Source of the DNA: Aeromicrobium sp. A1-2
GTDB lineage: Bacteria > Actinomycetota > Actinomycetes > Propionibacteriales > Nocardioidaceae
Length of the DNA stretch: 64,000 nucleotides
Direction of reading: 5' to 3'
NCBI RefSeq assembly: GCF_003443875.1
Contig: NZ_CP027482.1
Coordinates: 3,224,001-3,288,000 of the forward strand
Shown: positions 58,524-64,000 of the stretch, piece after piece
How positions within the stretch are numbered: the first letter of the stretch is position 1
Layout of the letters: every line of letters starts with the position of its first letter
Made by a program: the position numbers and the translations under genes
Notes under the pieces: generated by a model
Told to the model about the DNA's origin: nothing
The model's database searches: none
The model's input: only the letters and a program-made list of their open reading frames with translations

Positions 58524-60008
58524 CTAGGCGTACGCATAGTCCTCGAGCGGGAACCGGCTCGCCTCGCGGAAGGCGTTGATCGTCGAGGTCGGCCGCAGGA
58601 GTGTGGCCTCGCCGTGCTGGTTGAAGTAGTAGCTGCGCGAGGTGCCACAGTCACCGTTGACGAAGACCGAATTCTCGAGGTTGTCCTGCATGCGGGCCAA
58701 AAAGGTCGCATTGGCGCGGTCGGTGACCTCGAACGTCGCAGCCCCCCCGCGGTCCACCTCGCCCAGCAGCCGCTTCATGTGCCGCATCTGCGACTCGATC
58801 GTCGTGAAGTAGGAGAGGCCGGAATAGGAGTACGGGCTGTTGAGCGAGACGAAGTTGGGGAATCCCGGCACCGCGACACCTTCGTACGCCTGGAACTTCT
58901 GCTCGCGCCAGAACTTCCCCAGGTCCTTGCCGTCGCGGCCGATGACCTCGAAGGCGGGGAAGTTCGTGTCCCACAAGTTGAATCCGGTCGCCAGGACCAG
59001 GGTGTCGATCGTGGTCTTCCGGCCGTCGGCCGTCACGATGCCGTCGGGCTCGATGCGCGCAATGGGATTGGTCTCGAGGTGGACGTTGTCCCGGTTGAAC
59101 GTCGGGAAGTACGTGTTGGAGAACGTCGGCCGCTTGCAGCCGAACGAATAGTCGGGGGTCAGCTTGCGCCGGGTCTCGGGGTCCTTGACCTGGCGTGCGA
59201 GGTGGCCGAGCGCGATCTTCTCGATCGCGCGGTTGAGCGGCCGGGTGCGCCGGTAGTTGAGGACGCCGGCGACCATCATGAGCTCGAGGATGCCGCTGCC
59301 GAGGCCGCGCACCGCGCGCTGGGCCAGCGGTACTCGCGCGTACATCTTCTGCACGGGTCGCGGGATGGCCCCGTCCTGCTTGGGGGTCACCCAGATCGCG
59401 GTGCGCTGGTAGACCGTGAGCTCGGCCAGCCGTGGGGCGATCTCGGGGATCAGCTGCACGGCGGTCGCCCCGGTGCCGATCACGGCCGCCCGGCGGCCGT
59501 CGAGGTCCAGGGAGTCGTCCCACCGGGTCGTGTGGACGATGGTGCCGGTGAACGAGTCGATGCCGGCGATGTCGGGGACGGCGGGCTGGGACAGGAATCC
59601 GGTCGCGGTCAGCAGGAGCCGCGCGTGGAGCCGTCCGCCACCGGCGATGTTGACGGTCCAGTGCTGCTGATCCTCGTCCCACACTGCGCCCTCGACCAGG
59701 GTGTCGAACCGCATGTGCCGGCGCACGTCGTACTTTGTCGCGACGTGCTCGGCGTAGGCCTTGAGCTCGGCGCCGGGTGCGTAGAGGCGGGACCAGTGCG
59801 GGTTGGGCTCGAAGGAGTACGAGTAGGTCGACGACGGAATGTCGACCGCGAGTCCCGGATAGCGGTTGACGTGCCATGTCCCGCCGAGATCGGACTCGCG
59901 CTCGAGGATCACCAGGTCGTCGCGGCCGAGCTGGCGGAGCTGGATGGCCGCTCCGATGCCGCCGAAGCCCGCGCCGATGATCGCCGCGTCGTGGATGTGG
60001 TCGGGCAT
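58524..60008 (-). CDS. Baeyer-Villiger-type flavin monooxygenase
   Basis: A 494-residue class B monooxygenase. FAD motif GAGFGG at residues 12-17, the Baeyer-Villiger fingerprint as FTGTIVHTTRWDD (F-x-G-x3-H-x3-W-D) near residue 170, and NADP motif GTGATA following it. It would insert oxygen beside a ketone carbonyl or oxidise a heteroatom. AGGAG four nt before ATG 60008. A perfect operator 18 bp upstream has the same CAGATA-N7-TATCTG core as the SDR pair at 46860, suggesting that alcohol dehydrogenases and this enzyme are induced together. Confidence 0.92.
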   Translation of the reverse strand: MPDHIHDAAIIGAGFGGIGAAIQLRQLGRDDLVILERESDLGGTWHVNRYPGLAVDIPSSTYSYSFEPNPHWSRLYAPGAELKAYAEHVATKYDVRRHMRFDTLVEGAVWDEDQQHWTVNIAGGGRLHARLLLTATGFLSQPAVPDIAGIDSFTGTIVHTTRWDDSLDLDGRRAAVIGTGATAVQLIPEIAPRLAELTVYQRTAIWVTPKQDGAIPRPVQKMYARVPLAQRAVRGLGSGILELMMVAGVLNYRRTRPLNRAIEKIALGHLARQVKDPETRRKLTPDYSFGCKRPTFSNTYFPTFNRDNVHLETNPIARIEPDGIVTADGRKTTIDTLVLATGFNLWDTNFPAFEVIGRDGKDLGKFWREQKFQAYEGVAVPGFPNFVSLNSPYSYSGLSYFTTIESQMRHMKRLLGEVDRGGAATFEVTDRANATFLARMQDNLENSVFVNGDCGTSRSYYFNQHGEATLLRPTSTINAFREASRFPLEDYAYA

Positions 60009-60026
60009 AGTGCTCCTGGTGATCAG

Positions 60027-60051
60027 TTTCAGATAACAAGAATATCTGAAA
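60027..60051. promoter_or_regulatory. Operator CAGATA-N7-TATCTG before monooxygenase
   Basis: Perfect inverted repeat TTTCAGATA-N7-TATCTGAAA, 18 bp upstream of the monooxygenase start, with core and spacing identical to 46837-46857. Confidence 0.8.
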
Positions 60052-60226
60052 GCAGTCAATCAGTCCGGCGGCAGCGTGACAAGTCCGGTGCCAGGACGGC
60101 AGCGCCGCCGTGCGCGTCGACGTCGCGATGGGCGGCTCGCACGGGTGCGCTACTGCGATCGCGGTACACCGACGGCCTGCGTCTGGACGATGCGCGATCG
60201 GGTCGGTCCCGGTCACGATGGACTTC

Positions 60227-61150
60227 ATGATCGAAGTACAGAACCTCACCAAACGTTATGGCAGCACCACCGCAGTTGACGACCTCTCCTTCGTGGTCGA
60301 GCCGGGAATCGTCACGGGCTTCCTGGGGCCCAACGGCGCTGGGAAGTCGACCACGATGCGCATGATCCTCGGCCTCGACAAGCCCACCAGCGGGTTCGCG
60401 ACCGTCAACGGTCGGTCGTTGGTCGAGCAGCAGGCCCCACTCACGGAGTTGGGTGCCCTTCTCGAGGCCAAGGCGGTCCATCCGAAGCGCTCGGGCCGCA
60501 ACCACCTGAGAGCACTCGCCGCCACCACAGGAGTCTCCGCCCGACGGGTCGAGGAGGTCCTCGACATGGTCGGGCTCTCGGACGTGGCCGATCGGGCTGC
60601 GGGCGGCTTCTCGCTCGGCATGAGCCAGCGCCTCGGGATCGCGTCTGCGCTGCTGGGTGACCCGGCGACGATCATGCTCGATGAGCCGGTCAACGGACTC
60701 GATCCGGAGGGGATTCTCTGGATCCGCCACCTTCTGAAGGACCTGGCCTCAGAGGGTCGCACCGTGCTGGTCTCGTCGCACCTGATGACCGAGATGGCAT
60801 TGACCGCCGAGCACTTCGTGATCATCGGGCAGGGCCGCCTGATCGCTGATGTGTCCGCTGCCGAGCTGGATGCCATGGGTGCTGAAGCAAGCGTCCTCGT
60901 CTGCGCCGACGACAACCAGCGGATGCGATCGCTCCTGACCCGCGACGGCGTGACGATTCGGTCCGAGCCCGGCGAAGCATTCTCGGTCACGGGCCTGGAC
61001 AGCATGGAAATTGGCCGGATGGCTGCGACGAACGCGATCGCCTTGTCCGAGCTGACGACTCGCCGCAGCACGCTGGAGCAGACCTTCATGGACCTGACCA
61101 GCCACTCCGTCGAGTACAGCGCCCACGCCCTCACGAACGAGGCAGCGTGA
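60227..61150 (+). CDS. ABC transporter ATP-binding protein (BcrA-like)
   Basis: A 307-residue ATPase: Walker A GPNGAGKSTT near residue 38, signature FSLGMSQRLGIASALLGD near 135, Walker B TIMLDEPVNGLDP, and H-loop VLVSSHLMTEM. These features match the bacitracin/lantibiotic-exporter-type (BcrA) group. Start ATG 60227 or the in-frame ATG 60218; no ribosome site discriminates. The permease gene follows, and a membrane protein plus a two-component system are next, the common layout of antimicrobial-peptide response modules. Confidence 0.92.
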   Translation: MIEVQNLTKRYGSTTAVDDLSFVVEPGIVTGFLGPNGAGKSTTMRMILGLDKPTSGFATVNGRSLVEQQAPLTELGALLEAKAVHPKRSGRNHLRALAATTGVSARRVEEVLDMVGLSDVADRAAGGFSLGMSQRLGIASALLGDPATIMLDEPVNGLDPEGILWIRHLLKDLASEGRTVLVSSHLMTEMALTAEHFVIIGQGRLIADVSAAELDAMGAEASVLVCADDNQRMRSLLTRDGVTIRSEPGEAFSVTGLDSMEIGRMAATNAIALSELTTRRSTLEQTFMDLTSHSVEYSAHALTNEAA

Positions 61151-61227
61151 TGGCGATGCGTGACAGCACAGCCCCGATGCCCCCGGCTCAGCCCACGACC
61201 CCCGCCCGTAGCGCGAAGGAGCACACG

Positions 61228-62073
61228 ATGACCACGACCCCCATCCCGACGAACGAGATCACCGCGACGCCCGTCCCACCGTCCCATGAGGCTGACGCCG
61301 CGACGAGTCGGGTGACGTTCGGCCGGCTCGTCTCGGCAGAGTGGTTGAAGTTCCGCACGGTGCGGGCCAATCTCGCTGCGCTCGGGGGCGCAGCAGCAGC
61401 TGCGGTCGGCTTCGGGGCCCTGTTCTCCTCGCTCGCCGGCAGCGGCAACGGGCCACAGGATCTCGGTCAGAATGCGTTGTCGCTCAGCCTCGGAGGGTTC
61501 CGGCTTGCCGAGATCATCATTGCCATCCTGGGCATGGCCCTCGTCGCTGGCGAATATCAAACCGGACTCATCCGGACCTGGTTCGGCGCAGCCCCCAGGC
61601 GACTGTCGGTGCTGGCTGCCAAGGCGACGGTCTACGGCGGACTCGTCTTCGTGGTTGCCTTCGCGGCAGCGATTCTCGCCTTCCTGGCAGGGCAGGCACT
61701 GCTCCCCGCCGGATGGGAGTCGCTCACCCTCGGCAGCGAGGGCGTCCTTCGAGCACTCGTCGGCACCGCCTTCTACAGCGCCGCGATCGGCGTCATGGGT
61801 ATCGGGCTCGGATTCCTGCTGCGCAGCACGGCGTCCGGCGCCGGAGCTGTCGTCACGATGCTGATGATCGCGCCGCTGATGGTCTCCCTGTTGCCGGCAT
61901 CGATCAGCGATCCGCTCGGCAAGATCCTGCCGAGCAACGCAGCCAGCGCCGTGGACGGTATGCAGACCGGCAGCGAGCTGCTGTCGACGGGATGGGGCGT
62001 TGCGGTGCTCCTTGCCTGGGTGATCGGTATCGTCGGTGCGGCGGCCATCTTGCTGAAGCGTCGCGATGCGTGA
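61228..62073 (+). CDS. ABC transporter permease (ABC-2 type)
   Basis: A 281-residue permease with six membrane helices, after a polar N-terminus (TFGRLVSAEWLKFRTVRANL, the typical cytoplasmic lead-in). MALVAGEYQTGLIRTWFGAA follows helix 2 as in other ABC-2 proteins. Start chosen at ATG 61228 because AAGGAG lies 6 nt upstream; the frame is also open from GTG 61147/ATG 61150, which overlap the ATPase stop, and then the protein would gain about 26 low-complexity residues. Partner of the upstream ATPase. Confidence 0.88.
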   Translation: MTTTPIPTNEITATPVPPSHEADAATSRVTFGRLVSAEWLKFRTVRANLAALGGAAAAAVGFGALFSSLAGSGNGPQDLGQNALSLSLGGFRLAEIIIAILGMALVAGEYQTGLIRTWFGAAPRRLSVLAAKATVYGGLVFVVAFAAAILAFLAGQALLPAGWESLTLGSEGVLRALVGTAFYSAAIGVMGIGLGFLLRSTASGAGAVVTMLMIAPLMVSLLPASISDPLGKILPSNAASAVDGMQTGSELLSTGWGVAVLLAWVIGIVGAAAILLKRRDA

Positions 62074-62100
62074 GCGAACCGCGGCTCAGGCAGGGAGAGG

Positions 62101-62562
62101 ATGATGGTGTGGACACGCAGACGCGCAGTCAGGATCATCCTTCCCACGACACTGCTGGTGGCATTCGTCGCGGAGTTCCTCAGCCGTGAAGGACCCGACT
62201 ACACCATCCACTCCTGGATCGGCATCGCGCTGATCTCGGTCATCGCCCTCCACCTGGCGGGCAACACCCGCTGGATCAAGAGCGTCTGGAACCGCAAACG
62301 GGAGCACCGGGAGTTCGGCCTGGGCGTCCTGAATGCAACCCTCGGAGCAGTCGTCGCTGTCTGCATCGGCAGCGGCTTCCCGATCTGGTTGGACTGGTCC
62401 GATGCCACAGCCTGGGTCACGCTCCACCGGGTGACCGGCATAGCCAGCATCCTGCTCATGTTCGTGCACCTGTGGAGGAACCGGACACGCATCAGGAGCC
62501 TTGTCCGACCTCGCGTGCGTAGAGTCGCCCAGATCGACCGAACCCAAAAGGCTCCACGATGA
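62101..62562 (+). CDS. DUF4405-like membrane protein (cytochrome-b-type fold)
   Basis: A 153-residue protein with four hydrophobic helices. Histidines are spaced as in b-type heme membrane proteins: IHSWIGIALISVIALHLAGN, TLHRVTGIASILLMFVHLW. This is the pattern of DUF4405. GGGAGAGG precedes two adjacent ATGs (62101 and 62104). Its stop overlaps the histidine kinase ATG (ATGA), so it is coupled to the sensor; whether it senses redox state is open. Confidence 0.82.
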   Translation: MMVWTRRRAVRIILPTTLLVAFVAEFLSREGPDYTIHSWIGIALISVIALHLAGNTRWIKSVWNRKREHREFGLGVLNATLGAVVAVCIGSGFPIWLDWSDATAWVTLHRVTGIASILLMFVHLWRNRTRIRSLVRPRVRRVAQIDRTQKAPR

Positions 62563-63749
62563 CCACCAGTGGGGGGGTGGACCCGAGCGCGGTGCGCCTG
62601 CTGCCGTGGCGGATTCCTGACTGGCTGATCGATTCGATGTTGGTCGCGTTCCTGGCCGTCGGCATCCTCGCGCGGCATGTCGGGGGCGAGGGGGGGGGCT
62701 CCGGCGCGACCGAATGGATGGCCCTCGCCGTCGCCGCGGTACTCATCCCCGCGCGGCGTTGGTACCCAGTGCAGACGCTCGTGTTGGCGATCATTGCCTC
62801 CACGGTCATGGTCGCGGTGACCGATCGACCGACTCCGCTGTTCGTCGTGGTGCTGATCGCGCTGTTCAACGTCGTGCAACGGTACGGGCGGAGGACCGCC
62901 GTGGTGGCGGGCGCGATCACGACCGCCTACTTCTTGCTGACGGTCACGGCGGTGCTCGGCGAGATCCCCCTCGGTGGCGCCGGGTTGGCATCGATTGCCT
63001 GGCCGGCGTTCGCTGCCACTGCGGGAACGGCGGTCCGATCAACCCGGGACAGCATCGTCGCGGCTCAGGAGCGGGCGCTACGAGCCGAGAAGTCCCGCGA
63101 AGGCGAGGTGCAGCGGCGGGTCGCCGAGGAACGACTGCGAATCGCACGCGATGTCCATGACCTCGTCGCCCATCACATCGCGGTGATCAACGTCCAGGCG
63201 GCGGTCGCAGGTCACCTGATGCAGTCGGATGTATCCGCCGCCACGGCGGCACTCGACGTGGTGCGAGGTGCGGCGGCCACCGTGGTCGACGAGCTCGGCG
63301 GAATCCTCGCTGTGCTGCGGTCGGCCGATGAGGTCGACCAGCCAACCGCTCCCACGCCCGATCTGGCCGCCATCGATGGCCTCATCTCCTCCTTCGCTGC
63401 CAGTGGGCTCGTTGTCCGGCACGAGACCTCGGGGCCCCCCCGATCTCTCTCGGCGTTTGCCGAGCTGACGGCTCACCGGGTGGTCCAGGAGGCCTTGACG
63501 AACGCGCACAAGCACGGCGACGGCACCGCGACCGTGTCGTTGCGCTACGACGATGGAGGCCTCGAGGTGACAGTCGTCAACCCTGTCGGGCCCCCCGCCG
63601 GCGACACCGACGCGCATCGTGACGGCTATGGCCTCGTCGGGATGCGGGAGCGGGTCGAAGCCAGCGGCGGCACTCTGAGCGCAGCAACCTCGCATGCCGG
63701 CCGGCAGTTTGAGATCGTCGCGACGATCCCGGTGAAGGGTCACGAATGA
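62559..63749 (+). CDS. Two-component sensor histidine kinase (NarL-group)
   Basis: A 396-residue kinase. Four to five N-terminal helices (residues about 25-160) form the membrane sensor, then the HisKA_3 dimerisation helix with phosphoacceptor His in RIARDVHDLVAHHIAVI near residue 205, and a HATPase domain (QEALTNAHKHGDG, GYGLVGMRERVEASGG). Overlaps the DUF4405 gene upstream and the response-regulator gene downstream by 4 bp each. Probably controls the exporter in this cluster (inference from synteny). Confidence 0.93.
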   Translation: MTTSGGVDPSAVRLLPWRIPDWLIDSMLVAFLAVGILARHVGGEGGGSGATEWMALAVAAVLIPARRWYPVQTLVLAIIASTVMVAVTDRPTPLFVVVLIALFNVVQRYGRRTAVVAGAITTAYFLLTVTAVLGEIPLGGAGLASIAWPAFAATAGTAVRSTRDSIVAAQERALRAEKSREGEVQRRVAEERLRIARDVHDLVAHHIAVINVQAAVAGHLMQSDVSAATAALDVVRGAAATVVDELGGILAVLRSADEVDQPTAPTPDLAAIDGLISSFAASGLVVRHETSGPPRSLSAFAELTAHRVVQEALTNAHKHGDGTATVSLRYDDGGLEVTVVNPVGPPAGDTDAHRDGYGLVGMRERVEASGGTLSAATSHAGRQFEIVATIPVKGHE

Positions 63750-64000
63750 ACCAGCACGGGAGCAGCGCGGCAGTCGAAGGCGGCACGGTGATTCGGGTCG
63801 TCCTGGCGGACGATCAGACGCTCATTCGGGCTGGCTTCCGCGCGTTGATCGACAGCGCCCCCGACCTCACCGTGGTCGGCGAGGCCGACGACGGTGAGTC
63901 CGCGATCGAGCTGCTGCGCTCGACCCGAGCCGACATCGTGCTCATGGACATCCGCATGCCGGGCCTTGACGGGCTGGCCGCAACTCGAAAGATCTGCGCC
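63746..64000 (+). CDS. NarL/LuxR-type response regulator (partial, 3' end beyond window)
   Basis: The first 85 residues of a receiver domain. VIRVVLADDQTLIRAGFRAL carries the acidic pair, and the phosphoacceptor Asp lies in ADIVLMDIRMPGLDG. The DNA-binding domain is outside the window. ATG 63746 overlaps the kinase stop (ATGA); a GTG at 63788 just before IRVVLADD would remove 14 poorly conserved residues. Cognate partner of the kinase. Confidence 0.9.
   Translation, partial: MNQHGSSAAVEGGTVIRVVLADDQTLIRAGFRALIDSAPDLTVVGEADDGESAIELLRSTRADIVLMDIRMPGLDGLAATRKICA

Noticed and set aside
58494..60230. 578-codon plus-strand frame opposite the Baeyer-Villiger monooxygenase
   Set aside because: Antisense shadow; no family-like sequence, while the minus strand has clear FAD and fingerprint motifs.

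Overview
The window is high-GC DNA, densely coded on both strands, with GTG starts, 4-bp ATGA/GTGA gene overlaps and many genes whose start codon lies 6-7 nt after a TANNNT-like -10 box (leaderless transcripts). Together with the gene content (CYP153 alkane hydroxylase, paired flavin monooxygenases, many SDR and acyl-CoA enzymes, DUF6297, RskA, zinc-free L33) this points to a free-living actinobacterium, most likely Nocardioidaceae (Aeromicrobium/Nocardioides-like). That placement is inferred from gene families, not from a database search.

Layout. 0-2.3 kb: arsenic-type locus, two flavoproteins divergent from an ArsR regulator. 2.3-5.8 kb: a 5'-truncated transporter, a zinc-ribbon protein, a LuxR regulator and a small monooxygenase-like protein. 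5.9-10 kb: complete CYP153 alkane hydroxylase system (ferredoxin, P450, ferredoxin reductase) with a divergent AraC regulator. 10-11.1 kb: MarR/VOC divergent pair with two perfect operators. 11.1-17 kb: an accessory, partly decayed stretch holding an integrase/antitoxin chimera, a broken RelE-type toxin, an intact HicAB pair, a SNF2-like helicase with an apparent 5' frameshift, and a YdeI-type remnant next to its intact relative.

17.7-27.5 kb is a fatty-acid/acyl-CoA catabolism block: hydrolase, CoA-transferase, acyl-CoA dehydrogenase, an ABC/DUF6297 pair, a MerR regulator, thiolase and the FadB multifunctional enzyme. A shared motif links the two catabolic promoters with the MerR gene. 27.6-43.5 kb holds a DrrAB-like exporter, a LON-like protein, SDR/P450/TetR, DUF1206, OsmC, VOC and SDR proteins, a sarcosine-oxidase-like enzyme, and a hydrolase/enoyl-CoA hydratase/nitroreductase operon.

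43.5-46.1 kb is the most interesting part: a tandemly duplicated exported protein pair (one lipoprotein, one secreted) followed by an RskA-type anti-sigma factor. All three genes carry a similar SigK-like ECF promoter, an arrangement reminiscent of mycobacterial sigK-rskA/mpt83-mpt70, but with a different secreted family and no sigma gene in view.

46.1-60 kb holds a phosphatase, two SDRs, a DUF4185 protein, a GAF-type regulator with a divergent SnoaL-monooxygenase fusion, a cysteine-free L33 gene behind a Zur-like box, metY-metX, a phosphofructokinase and a Baeyer-Villiger-type monooxygenase. The monooxygenase and the SDR pair share an identical CAGATA-N7-TATCTG operator. The window ends (60.2-64 kb) in an ABC exporter/DUF4405/histidine kinase/response regulator cluster cut by the window edge. 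No rRNA, tRNA, CRISPR array or intact insertion sequence was recognised.
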